From the NCBI GenBank assembly GCA_002427525.1, contig DIRP01000012.1, forward strand, positions 50,413-114,412: 64,000 nt of DNA, in the 5' to 3' direction. Shown here in pieces: positions 9,301 to 16,434 of the stretch. The position numbers and the translations under genes were made by a program. This DNA comes from Bacteroidales bacterium UBA5433. Lineage in GTDB: Bacteria > Bacteroidota > Bacteroidia > Bacteroidales > UBA932. Below the pieces are notes generated by a model that searched no databases, was not told the DNA's origin, and saw nothing but the letters and a program-made list of their open reading frames with translations. Every line of letters starts with the position of its first letter. Positions within the stretch are counted from its first letter, which is position 1.

Positions 9301-9612
9301 CAGGAGTCGGGCAAGAATGTGAAGGGCAATACAGAGGATTTTCTGAACATTGTTTCCGAGGTATTTATTCAGTGGCTACCTCGGCTTGCCGATGCGGGAT
9401 TTCAGGCTTTCTGGAGCGGTTACTATACAGAACCCAGGTACATTGTTGATCCGGGCCGAGGCCTGTTCCTGGGTATGCGCGGCCACGGGTTCATGCTGTC
9501 GCAGTATTTGGCAAAGTTGTATGTTGACCAGCTTAAAGGAAGAAAAGTCCCGGACTATTTTGGGGATCTTGCCCTGGACGGTCCGGGATTGAGCGAAACG
9601 GCGTTTAAGTAA
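6376..9612 (+). CDS. Fused [2Fe-2S]/FAD/ferredoxin/BFD/DAO-type oxidoreductase
   Basis: One 1,078-residue chain joins parts that are usually separate subunits. A plant-type [2Fe-2S] domain has C60, C65, C68 and C80. A two-dinucleotide flavin reductase follows, with GAGPAG at 121-126 for FAD and GAGNIG at 268-273 for NAD(P). Next come two [4Fe-4S] motifs (C461/467/470/474 and C495/498/501/505), then a BFD-like [2Fe-2S] site (C606, C608, C642, C647). The C-terminal DAO-type FAD domain has GGGIAG at 711-716 and runs to the end. This order equals HcnA+HcnB+HcnC, or the A/B/C chains of opine and proline dehydrogenases, plus a ferredoxin unit. Oxidation of an amino acid or secondary amine feeding electrons to ferredoxin or a carrier is a reasonable inference; the substrate is unknown. 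No signal peptide, so cytoplasmic. Confidence 0.82.
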   Translation: MSSIRKHPILPIPEEDKIAFSFEGQTVYGQRGFTIAAALHQAGLLVHKHSLEHRNRSLSCGIGKCGACEMLVDGNVRRICITKVDGVQEVRRIPDGFLTEGGTIPGSRSVKVYKTVVAIIGAGPAGLAVREELNKKGIPNLVIDNNGRIGGQFNMQTHQFFFFEKEKRFGGMRGFEIAASLAGENHDGILLNSTVWDVFDNKRLAIKNIETQEIFYADAEYLVIATGAVPFMPAFRNDDVPGVYTAAVFQRMMNSELTLLGKNILTVGAGNIGYLTSYQAMQAGAQVKAIIEAMPHEGGFPVQANRVRRLGIPIVTSHILLEAIPNKDNTGITGAVVAQCKDFKVIPGTEKILEGIDTINICTGLIPDDQLLRKGREAYGPRCHGVGDSIRIGEGTSAVLRGKQCAYEIMQQMNMRISYEEYLAVSKEYIDSQQHPVRILENPRIPSPERMKAKPFVLFDCLYGFACNPCTFACPHGAITKDSTSSVPVVDYEKCIGCMQCVSQCPGLAIFGFDLKRNTLFLPVEYEVSAGAEVYLIDNQGKKRAEGTLERLMVRPNKTNVARVKIHEPVPEDILELRGFIVKEAYPEPLKMHPAGEREGSEIYMCHCEDVTLEDLLKLIGDRSSITADELKHISRMGMGACRGSRCLPRAVQTLRSYGIQVLSDLTPRGPMANLVQMGELYPAGQPQEVIVPVGVNKEHDYEQAGAFVAGGGIAGSALYRYLAEEGFAPVLANCDRGSSWRNIAGGRPAFSLPALADIAEHNLEIFKELDKKGTIDFHISRYVNFIHDSETYNSLEAAMAWSDAVMVEAKDFAKMISPAFNTQLKTYSHAQITNNCWQASPGKTLDMIRHLGTEAGGRVLEQTRVMDVDKQGDTYTILVLDHKNTYRVFKTKLFINALGQNGEEFARKLGYFPGVYPVRHQAFITKRLPLLGKDGKALDMLIDRRKYKGFSAVYGQQLADTGQIIGCASPLVDMQESGKNVKGNTEDFLNIVSEVFIQWLPRLADAGFQAFWSGYYTEPRYIVDPGRGLFLGMRGHGFMLSQYLAKLYVDQLKGRKVPDYFGDLALDGPGLSETAFK

Positions 9613-9623
9613 CAGCCGTGGGG

Positions 9624-10826
9624 TTAGCCGCCGCAACACTCCAGCTGGCGGCTTAAAAAGGTACGCATGTTTTTGTACAGCAAACGGATGCTGGCATCTG
9701 TACGTAAACTGTAATTGTCAACGTATGTTTTCACAATGTAACCACCTCCGTCAACGAAGAAAAATGCGGGCACGAAATTTTTTACTTCCCCGGTCAGAAG
9801 CAAGTCTCCGTAGAACAGCCTGGAAAATGCGTTTACCTTAATCTGCTCTACCGGATTAAAAACAGGTCTGTTTTCCCACCAGAGTTTCTTGCCCGTTTCT
9901 TCATCTATAGCATTCATCCCATTGCTTTCCAGGTAATCAAGATATTCCTGCTCCATTCCTTCGATTTCCATGGCCACTCCGTAGATTTTAAAACCGTGGT
10001 CTTTAAATTCTTCGTACAACTCTTTAACCATAGGCATAAAATTGGTACAATCCGGACACCAGGTGCCCCATAAGAGCAACAGGGTAATCTTGGCTCTGGA
10101 ATATACGTAACTGAATTGCAACTCGGAATCGGGAATACCCGGGATGGGAAGCGAGAAATTTTTGGTTGCAGCTCCGTATTCGTGAAGTCCCATTTGTGAA
10201 AAAGACAGGGTTTGTGAAATAGAACCTCCTGCAGAGGCTGTAACTGTACCCTTTCTGCCGGCCGGTCCTTTTGCATCTTGTACCGTGATAATCAGGGTGT
10301 CTTTGTCCCGCCGGGCAAAAAGCCAGTCTTCCGCACCTTCGGATACATAAGTTACCCATTCAGCCACATTGGTATTGACCCGCAATTTTATAGGTTTGAC
10401 ATCCTGGGGGTGTACATAGTATGAAAATTCAGGATCTCCAAAAAACTCCAGATAGTATCCGAATTCATCTGAATCCTTTTGTTCAACAATAAGAAACTTT
10501 TCTATTCCCGATGTGGATTTTACAGAAAAAATGGCAGTACGCGGGAGTGAGCCGGGTAACCGGGTTACACTTACAGTTACTTCTACATTTCCCGGTACGC
10601 TTTTATCGGGATATACAGTACACCAGTCGGCATTGCCTACAGGTTCCATGTACCAACTTTCAGAGGATTTTACAGTAACGGTTCCCGACCATGCAATAGG
10701 GCCGGGATTGACTGTTGACGGATATATAGTCAGGTACTCGGTTTGTTCCTGAGGAAAACACGATGTAAGCATGAGAATTCCCAAGCCTATGAGTATCAGT
10801 TGTTTCGCAACAATATTTTTCTTCAT
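9624..10826 (-). CDS. BACON-domain lipoprotein with C-terminal thioredoxin fold
   Basis: I start the gene at the ATG at 10826 (400 residues) because it gives a clean lipoprotein signal (MKKNIVAKQ, lipobox LTSC). An in-frame start at 10862 adds twelve non-signal residues. Two BACON-like Ig domains follow, with SSESWYMEPVGNADWCTVYP and NTNVAEWVTYVSEGAEDWL the typical W-rich strands. A TlpA/AhpC-TSA thioredoxin domain comes next, with LLLLWGTWCPDCTNF containing the redox CPDC motif. It probably acts in the periplasm as a thiol-disulfide reductase or sensor displayed on a lipid anchor. Such proteins in Bacteroidales often neighbour metalloprotein or protease genes; here it is convergent with the fused oxidoreductase. 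Confidence 0.82.
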   Translation of the reverse strand: MKKNIVAKQLILIGLGILMLTSCFPQEQTEYLTIYPSTVNPGPIAWSGTVTVKSSESWYMEPVGNADWCTVYPDKSVPGNVEVTVSVTRLPGSLPRTAIFSVKSTSGIEKFLIVEQKDSDEFGYYLEFFGDPEFSYYVHPQDVKPIKLRVNTNVAEWVTYVSEGAEDWLFARRDKDTLIITVQDAKGPAGRKGTVTASAGGSISQTLSFSQMGLHEYGAATKNFSLPIPGIPDSELQFSYVYSRAKITLLLLWGTWCPDCTNFMPMVKELYEEFKDHGFKIYGVAMEIEGMEQEYLDYLESNGMNAIDEETGKKLWWENRPVFNPVEQIKVNAFSRLFYGDLLLTGEVKNFVPAFFFVDGGGYIVKTYVDNYSLRTDASIRLLYKNMRTFLSRQLECCGG

Positions 10827-10897
10827 GTTCTTTGATTTTTTAAGGACAGTAAAGTAAATCATTTTTCATGACAAAGCAAAAACACAGGGCAAATGCT

Positions 10898-10905
10898 TAC
10901 ATTTG
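10898..10905 (+). promoter_or_regulatory. Candidate -7 box for the SAM hydrolase-like gene
   Basis: TACATTTG exactly matches TAnnTTTG and ends 7 bases before the ATG at 10913, so transcription from it would begin at or next to the start codon. It supports the 10913 start over the in-frame ATG at 10868. Confidence 0.4.
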
Positions 10906-10912
10906 CATTTGT

Positions 10913-11674
10913 ATGGCAGTAGTAACCATTACCAGCGATTGGAACAAACGGGATTATTATGCTGCAGCTCTGGAAGGAAAGCTCCTTGGGGTGGCTCGTG
11001 TTTTTGAAATAACACACCATATTAACCCCTTTGATGTGCGGATGGGTGTGTTTGTACTCAAACAGGCGTACAGAAATTTTCCTGTCGGGAGCATACACAT
11101 TCTGGCAGTTCAGGCCATGGCAACAGATCAAATGCCCATGTCGGTAGCCTTGTACGAAGGACATTATTTCATTACGGTAAATGACGGCAGGTTTTCATTA
11201 CTTTTTGATAACCGGCCTGATTGGGTACGTGCCATTGTACACAGGGAAGGTACTTTTTCTGAATTGGAAACGTATGTAAAAGCCGTTAAAGCCCTTGTCG
11301 AAGGTGTGTTGGAAGAGCGCACCTTGTCTGCAGAAATGAAAACAGAAGCGCGGCCGGCTCCTGTAGCTGAAAACGATTACATCATGGGACAGGTGGTTTA
11401 TATTGATTCTTATGGAAATGCCGTTACCAACATAACCCGCTCCTTGTTTGAAAAAATTGGAGGTGGAAGGGTTTTTAGCATTTTCTTGCAAGGTCCTTAT
11501 ACCCGTATTTCAACCCTTTCGGAACAGTATGCCGGTGTACGCCCCGGTCAGTTGCTGGCCTTGTTTAACAGCACAGATTTTTTGGAACTTGCTGTTTTTA
11601 TGGGGAATCTGGCCGTGCTTGAAAATATTGCCGTTTACGACGAAGTACAGATACAATTTTACAATTATGGATAG
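10913..11674 (+). CDS. SAM hydroxide adenosyltransferase family protein (DUF62)
   Basis: With the ATG at 10913 the protein has 253 residues and begins MAVVTITSDWNKRDYY, lining up with the family's ITLxTDFGxxDxY start; the ATG at 10868 adds fifteen residues with no counterpart. The N-terminal block also has FEITHHINPFDVRMGVFVLKQAYRNFPVGSIHI, and the C-terminal domain contains GQVVYIDSYGNAVTNI, the family's second signature. Canonical members hydrolyse S-adenosylmethionine to adenosine and methionine. Here the usual VVDPGVGTxRR segment reads LAVQAMATDQMP, so the catalytic Asp and Arg are not at their normal places. It overlaps mazG by 8 bases and probably heads the long plus-strand operon. Confidence 0.83.
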   Translation: MAVVTITSDWNKRDYYAAALEGKLLGVARVFEITHHINPFDVRMGVFVLKQAYRNFPVGSIHILAVQAMATDQMPMSVALYEGHYFITVNDGRFSLLFDNRPDWVRAIVHREGTFSELETYVKAVKALVEGVLEERTLSAEMKTEARPAPVAENDYIMGQVVYIDSYGNAVTNITRSLFEKIGGGRVFSIFLQGPYTRISTLSEQYAGVRPGQLLALFNSTDFLELAVFMGNLAVLENIAVYDEVQIQFYNYG

Positions 11675-12452
11675 AAAACAAGTATTGGAAAGCTTTGGAG
11701 AGTTGTTGGATATCATGGACACATTACGGGAACAGTGTCCTTGGGACAGCGAGCAGACATTGGAAAGTCTGCGTACCCTTACTATTGAAGAAACGTACGA
11801 ATTGAGTGAAGCTATTCTTAAGGGGAACCTTCAGGAGGTATCAAAAGAATTGGGTGACCTTTTGTTGCATATCGTTTTTTATGCAAAAATTGGCCGGGAG
11901 AAAGGGGCGTTTGATATAGGAGATGTAATCAATCAGCTGTCGGAAAAATTAAAATTCAGGCACCCTCATATTTTTGGAGATATCCGGGCAGATACGTCAG
12001 ATACTGTAATTAAAAATTGGGAACATTTGAAGGCAAAGGAAAAAAACGGTAATAAATCTGTTCTTTCCGGGGTACCTGCCGGATTGCCGGCCCTGATTAA
12101 AGCCTTCAGAATTCAGGATAAGGCCCGGGCTATGGGGTTTGATTGGGAAAAAAGAGAACAGGTATGGGACAAAGTGCAAGAAGAGCTGGAGGAATTTCGT
12201 GTGGAATGGGAAAAGGAAGATGCGGATAAGATGGAAGCCGAGTTTGGAGATTTGCTGTTCGCATTGGTCAATGCTGCCCGGTTGTACGGGATCAATCCGG
12301 AAGATGCGTTGGAACGAACAAACCGGACTTTTATTGCCAGGTTCGGCTATTTAGAAGAAAAAACCATTAAAAAAGGACGTTCATTGGAAGAAATGACACT
12401 AAGTCAGATGAACGAAATCTGGGAAGAGGCTAAAATCAAAGCGAAAGACTGA
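11667..12452 (+). CDS. mazG: Nucleoside triphosphate pyrophosphohydrolase MazG
   Basis: Starting at the ATG at 11667 gives 261 residues, the usual length for MazG; an upstream GTG-type extension would run through the previous gene. Two MazG domains are visible. The first has CPWDSEQTLESLRTLTIEETYEL with the EExxE metal site. The second, around VQEELEEFRVEWEKEDADKMEAEFGDLLFA, repeats the EExxE…ExxD pattern. The family hydrolyses NTPs to NMP and pyrophosphate, sanitising nucleotide pools. Overlap with the upstream gene and a 3-base gap to tcdA place it in one operon. Confidence 0.93.
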   Translation: MDRKQVLESFGELLDIMDTLREQCPWDSEQTLESLRTLTIEETYELSEAILKGNLQEVSKELGDLLLHIVFYAKIGREKGAFDIGDVINQLSEKLKFRHPHIFGDIRADTSDTVIKNWEHLKAKEKNGNKSVLSGVPAGLPALIKAFRIQDKARAMGFDWEKREQVWDKVQEELEEFRVEWEKEDADKMEAEFGDLLFALVNAARLYGINPEDALERTNRTFIARFGYLEEKTIKKGRSLEEMTLSQMNEIWEEAKIKAKD

Positions 12453-12455
12453 AAT

Positions 12456-13205
12456 ATGGAACAGTGGTTTGATCGGACCTGTCTGTTAGTTGGAGAAGAA
12501 AAACTGGACGTTTTGCGTAAAAGCACAGTGCTGGTTGCCGGACTGGGAGGTGTGGGTGCGTATGCAGCAGAAATGCTGGCCCGGGCCGGAATAGGTCATT
12601 TGATACTCATAGATCACGATGTGGTCACCGTGACAAATAGAAACAGGCAACTTACAGCACTGACAGATACAGAGGGGTTTCTTAAAATCCGGGTTATGGA
12701 AGAGCGGTTGCGCCGTATCAACCCGGATATTATCCTGGATACGTGCAACCAATACCTGGACGAGAACTCCATTCCGGAACTGCTGGATGGGTACCAACCG
12801 CATTACGTGGCAGATGCTATAGACACCCTGTCCCCAAAGATTGCTCTGATACAGTATTTCCTGCAAAAGCAAACACCTTTGGTCAGTTCCATGGGAGCGG
12901 GTGCCCGCTTTGATGCTACCGCAATCCGGGTAGAAGATATTTCACGTACCTGCCATTGCCCTTTGGCATCTGTAGTAAGAAAACGGTTGCGCAAACTGGG
13001 TATCCACTCGGGGTTCAAAGCCGTGTTCTCCATGGAATTGCCTGTGCAGGGTGCTACTATTCCCTGTGCCGGGGAAAATAAAAAATCAAGGACAGGTACC
13101 ATTTCTTACCTGCCTGCTGTATTTGGGTGCGTATGTGCCCAGACGATCATTTGTAATCTGCTGGAAATTCGTACCTTTGAAAATTCTTTTAAACGAGCAC
13201 CATGA
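12456..13205 (+). CDS. tcdA: tRNA threonylcarbamoyladenosine dehydratase TcdA
   Basis: The 249-residue protein is a ThiF/E1-like ATP-binding enzyme. Its nucleotide-binding glycine motif GLGGVG is at residues 29-34, followed by LIDHDVVTVTNRNRQ, the typical E1-like Asp…Asn-Arg-Gln-Leu segment, and a C-terminal CxxxxC-containing stretch. Members of the TcdA/CsdL group use ATP to cyclise t6A37 of tRNAs to ct6A. The length and absence of a rhodanese or MoeB extension favour TcdA over ThiF or MoeB. Its stop overlaps the next start (ATGA at 13202-13205). The t6A-forming gene tsaD is also in the window (62632) but far away. Confidence 0.9.
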   Translation: MEQWFDRTCLLVGEEKLDVLRKSTVLVAGLGGVGAYAAEMLARAGIGHLILIDHDVVTVTNRNRQLTALTDTEGFLKIRVMEERLRRINPDIILDTCNQYLDENSIPELLDGYQPHYVADAIDTLSPKIALIQYFLQKQTPLVSSMGAGARFDATAIRVEDISRTCHCPLASVVRKRLRKLGIHSGFKAVFSMELPVQGATIPCAGENKKSRTGTISYLPAVFGCVCAQTIICNLLEIRTFENSFKRAP

Positions 13206-14323
13206 CTTTCGAAATCAAGGAAATTTCCACAAAAAAAGAAATGAAACGGTTTGCCCGTTTTCCTTTAGAACTCTATAAGAACAATCCTTATTATGTTCCC
13301 GCTCTGGTATCTGATGAAATTAAAAGTATCCTGGATTCTCCCAGCATGCAGTATTGCAGCCGAAAGATCTGGATTGCCTGTGACGGGAACAACAAGGTTG
13401 TAGGGAGGGTAGTGGGCATTATAAATCCCCGTGCCAATGAACTATACAACTACAAAAGGGTACGTTTTGGCTGGTTTGATTTCATAGAAAATTTTGCTGT
13501 GGCAGAGGCTCTTATCCGTACGGTAACGGAGTGGGGTATAGGTGAAGGAATGACGGAAATTCACGGACCGCTTGGTTTTAATACATGGAACAAGCAGGGC
13601 ATGATGGTTGAAGGGTTTGAGAACCTGTCTCAGTTCAACTGCCTGTATAACTACCCTTACTATCCCGAGTTTCTTGAGCGTATGGGATTTAAAAAAGAAT
13701 TGGACTGGCTTCAGTATATTATGCCGGCACAACAACCTGTTCCGGATAAGGTGGAAAGAATCAACGGGCATCTTATGAGAAAATACGATCTGAGGCTTTT
13801 GAAGTGGAGGAATTATAAGGATTTTGAGCCCTATGTTGAGGATTTTTTCCAGATGTACAACGAAAGTTTTATGACTGTAACTAATTTCATTCCTCTTACC
13901 TCCGATGAAATTAATGACAGCCTGCGCTTGTACATCAAACTGCTTAATCCGGATCTTTCCTATTTTATCATTGACGCGAACAACAAGGTGGCTGCTTTTT
14001 CCATTTCTTTTCCCAGTATGTCAAAAGCCTTGCAGAAAGCCCGGGGGTATTTGTTTCCTTTCGGATGGTTCCATATATTGAAAGGTTATTTTTTTTACAA
14101 GGACATTGACCTGATGATGGTAGGCGCACGTCCGGACTGGAAAGGGAAAGGGCTGAGTTCTATTTACCATTACCATACGAACAAGGCCGTCATTCGTAAA
14201 AAACTTCGCTGGGCTGTTACCAATCCTCAGTTGGAAAACAACCAGGCCGTTGAAGTCTGGAAAGAATACGATACACAATTACACACACGCAGACGTTGTT
14301 ACATAAAATCTATTCATTCATAA
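13202..14323 (+). CDS. GNAT-like protein of unknown substrate
   Basis: The 373-residue protein resembles large Bacteroidota proteins annotated as GNAT N-acetyltransferases. The N-terminal half includes NPYYVPALVSDE and GRVVGIINPRANE. The C-terminal half (SYFIIDANNKVAAFSISFP, then MMVGARPDWKGKGLSSIYHYHTNKAVI) matches the acetyl-CoA-binding loop region of a GNAT fold (RPDWKGKGLSS resembling RxxGxG). No signal peptide or membrane segment is seen. The substrate is unknown. It starts within the tcdA stop and is followed after 12 bases by the first gene of the hydrogenase cluster, so it may be co-transcribed with both. Confidence 0.7.
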   Translation: MTFEIKEISTKKEMKRFARFPLELYKNNPYYVPALVSDEIKSILDSPSMQYCSRKIWIACDGNNKVVGRVVGIINPRANELYNYKRVRFGWFDFIENFAVAEALIRTVTEWGIGEGMTEIHGPLGFNTWNKQGMMVEGFENLSQFNCLYNYPYYPEFLERMGFKKELDWLQYIMPAQQPVPDKVERINGHLMRKYDLRLLKWRNYKDFEPYVEDFFQMYNESFMTVTNFIPLTSDEINDSLRLYIKLLNPDLSYFIIDANNKVAAFSISFPSMSKALQKARGYLFPFGWFHILKGYFFYKDIDLMMVGARPDWKGKGLSSIYHYHTNKAVIRKKLRWAVTNPQLENNQAVEVWKEYDTQLHTRRRCYIKSIHS

Positions 14324-14335
14324 ATAAGTATCAAA

Positions 14336-14680
14336 ATGACAATTCACGAAATAGTGTCGCTGGTTCAGGGGAAAATACTGAGTGGAAAAATAGGGAAAGA
14401 AGAAGGTGTTGAATATTGCTTTGCTTCTGATCTGATGAGCGATGTGTTGACTGTATGCCGCAGTGACTTCATGCTTATTACAGGCTTGTCTAATGTTCAG
14501 AGTATAAGGACGGCAGAAATGAGCGATTTAAAATACGTATTGCTGGTCAGAGGAAAAACACCTCCCCAGGAAATGGTTGATTTGGCTGAAGACAGCGGAA
14601 TTGTCCTGATTGTTAGTCCGTTTTCTATGTTTAAGGCGTCTGGTATCCTTTACGGGGCCGGACTAAAAGGAGTTTTTTAG
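14336..14680 (+). CDS. Stand-alone DRTGG-domain protein (first of two)
   Basis: The 114-residue protein is a single DRTGG domain, the small alpha/beta fold otherwise found with CBS domains or at the N-terminus of phosphotransacetylases and BioD-like proteins. Features are the opening MTIHEIVSLVQGKILSG, the central CFASDLMSDVLTV (the SDLMSDVL motif recurs as SDLLSDVM in the paralogue at 16435) and YVLLVRGKTPP near residue 78. No enzyme motif is evident; a nucleotide- or ligand-binding regulatory role is a guess. It is the first gene of the hydrogenase cluster, and its stop overlaps the GTG start of the next gene by one base. Confidence 0.8.
   Translation: MTIHEIVSLVQGKILSGKIGKEEGVEYCFASDLMSDVLTVCRSDFMLITGLSNVQSIRTAEMSDLKYVLLVRGKTPPQEMVDLAEDSGIVLIVSPFSMFKASGILYGAGLKGVF
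14665..14672 (+). promoter_or_regulatory. Strong ribosome binding site before a GTG start
   Basis: AAAAGGAG sits 7 bases before the GTG at 14680, inside the end of the preceding DRTGG gene. Shine-Dalgarno sequences are uncommon in this phylum, so its presence here supports the GTG start and coupled translation across the one-base overlap. Confidence 0.55.
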
Positions 14681-15093
14681 TGGATCTGTCATTTAATATA
14701 CAAGGAGGCGATTTTACTTCTGCCGGAACGGCGTCTTCTCAGGTACGACGCACACTTAAGGAATTGGGTGTAGACGCATCTGTTATCAAAAGGGTGGTAG
14801 TAGCTTTGTACGAAGCCGAGGTAAACATTGTTGCTCATGCATACAAAGGAGAAATTGTAGCACAGATCAGCCCTGAACGTGTGTTTTTAAAATTAACAGA
14901 TGAAGGACCGGGAATTCCCGATATTGAAAAAGCCATGACACCCGGCTATTCCACAGCATCGCAGGAAGTAAGAGAAATGGGGTTTGGAGCCGGAATGGGC
15001 CTGCCCAACATTTGTAAAAATGCAGATGTTTTTAACTTACACTCTGTTCCGAACAAAGGAACAACAGTAGAAATTACCATTCAAATCAGTTAA
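14680..15093 (+). CDS. RsbW-like GHKL ATPase (anti-sigma factor type)
   Basis: The 137-residue protein starts at GTG with a good ribosome binding site. It is essentially one GHKL ATPase domain: N-box EAEVN (45-49), G1 box DEGPG (74-78) and G2 box GFGAGMGL (101-108). This compact layout is that of the serine-kinase/anti-sigma factors RsbW and SpoIIAB. I see no SpoIIAA/RsbV-like partner or sigma factor in the window, so the target is unknown. It lies between a DRTGG protein and the hydrogenase-like protein, suggesting a signalling role linked to hydrogenase control (inference). Confidence 0.83.
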   Translation: MDLSFNIQGGDFTSAGTASSQVRRTLKELGVDASVIKRVVVALYEAEVNIVAHAYKGEIVAQISPERVFLKLTDEGPGIPDIEKAMTPGYSTASQEVREMGFGAGMGLPNICKNADVFNLHSVPNKGTTVEITIQIS

Positions 15094-15099
15094 CAAGAT

Positions 15100-16416
15100 A
15101 TGGATCAGCAAAAAAAACCGTTTCATCACGCATTGCGTATAAATAAGGAGCTCTGCATTGGCTGTTCGCGTTGTATGCGGGTGTGTCCTACAGAGGCGCT
15201 TCGTGTGATTGACGGAAAAGCAACATTGCATCCGGAGTGGTGTATTGATTGCGGAGAATGTTTTAAGGTGTGTCCGGTTAAAGCCATTCTGGTAGAAGAC
15301 GATGACATTGCCAGGATATTTCAATTCAAACACAGACTCTTGCTTATTCCGTCTATTTTCTTTGCGCAATTTGAAGAAAAACTCACTTTGGATGCCATCA
15401 AAGGGATTCTGTATGATATGGGATTTACGGAACTTTGTACCGTTGAGCAGGGAGCCGACATTCTGGTAGATGAGATCAACCGGTATGTAGAAGAGTTTAA
15501 AGGAGAAAAACCGGTGCTTTCTTCGTACTGTCCTGCAGTAGTACGCCTTATCCAGGTAAGTTTCCCTTCTTTTGCAGATCAGATCATGCGTCTGATCCCC
15601 CCCCTGGAGATAACAGCTCAGTATTACAGAAGAGAATACGAGAAAAATGGGGTACCGTTAGAAGATGTGGGTATTTTTTATGTTACACCGTGTGCAGCTA
15701 AAATAGCAGCTATCAAGGCTCCTGTGGGAGGGTACGTATCTCCCATCAACGGGGTTATCAATATGTCTGAGCTCTACAACAAGGTGTTTCTTGCCTACAA
15801 ACAAAAGGGCACGAGTGAGAACGAACACTGTACCCTTATCCACTCTTCCTTGTCTTCTGTAGGTATCCACTGGCCAACTACGGGAGGAGAAGCCGTGAAT
15901 ATCAAAGGACGTGCTTTAGCTATTGATAGCATGCCCAATGTAATTGACTTTTTGGAACGCCTTGAAAACGAGGAAATTAAAGGTGTGGATTTCTTGGAAC
16001 TTAGAGGCTGTGATATGTCTTGTTGCGGAGGAATCCTGGTTCAGGACAACCGTTTTCTTATTAAAGAGCGTATAGAAAAACTGGCAGAGGAACTTCCGAA
16101 GAAGCATATGCTTGATCAGGAATTCAGGAACGTCTGTTCCGGATACATCCCCATGGAACCCGTGGAACCAAGGGCTATGATCAAATACCATCCCGATATT
16201 ACCATTGCGTTGCAGCGTATGGAAGAAGCCAGCAGGTTACGCGGTCTGCTGCCCGATATTGACTGTGGAGCGTGCGGGGCACCTACCTGCGAAGCCCTGG
16301 CAGAAGACATTGTTTGCAACAGGGCTACCATGGAACATTGTGTAATCCGACATGCTTACCAGGCAGATGCAGAAATGATAGAGAAAATTTGGGGAAAAAA
16401 ACGATTCAGAGAATAA
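15100..16416 (+). CDS. Hydrogenase-like iron-sulfur protein with degenerate H-cluster site
   Basis: The 438-residue protein has two [4Fe-4S] ferredoxin motifs (C19/22/25/29 and C48/51/54/58), an [FeFe]-hydrogenase large-subunit-like domain (about 75-345) and a C-terminal FeS domain with C389, C392, C397 and C414 in the CX2CX4CX16C pattern. The H-cluster motifs are altered. L1 is SSYCP, so the proton-relay Cys is Tyr143 while Cys144 remains. L2 is TPCAAK, keeping Cys198 and Lys201 but with Thr for Met. L3 retains Glu300, Cys304 and Cys308. The four cubane ligands are therefore present, but efficient catalysis is unlikely. This points to a sensory or electron-transfer relative of HydA. It has no PAS domain, unlike HydS of some clostridia. 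Confidence 0.85.
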   Translation: MDQQKKPFHHALRINKELCIGCSRCMRVCPTEALRVIDGKATLHPEWCIDCGECFKVCPVKAILVEDDDIARIFQFKHRLLLIPSIFFAQFEEKLTLDAIKGILYDMGFTELCTVEQGADILVDEINRYVEEFKGEKPVLSSYCPAVVRLIQVSFPSFADQIMRLIPPLEITAQYYRREYEKNGVPLEDVGIFYVTPCAAKIAAIKAPVGGYVSPINGVINMSELYNKVFLAYKQKGTSENEHCTLIHSSLSSVGIHWPTTGGEAVNIKGRALAIDSMPNVIDFLERLENEEIKGVDFLELRGCDMSCCGGILVQDNRFLIKERIEKLAEELPKKHMLDQEFRNVCSGYIPMEPVEPRAMIKYHPDITIALQRMEEASRLRGLLPDIDCGACGAPTCEALAEDIVCNRATMEHCVIRHAYQADAEMIEKIWGKKRFRE

Positions 16417-16434
16417 CTTACTAATTTATAAAAC

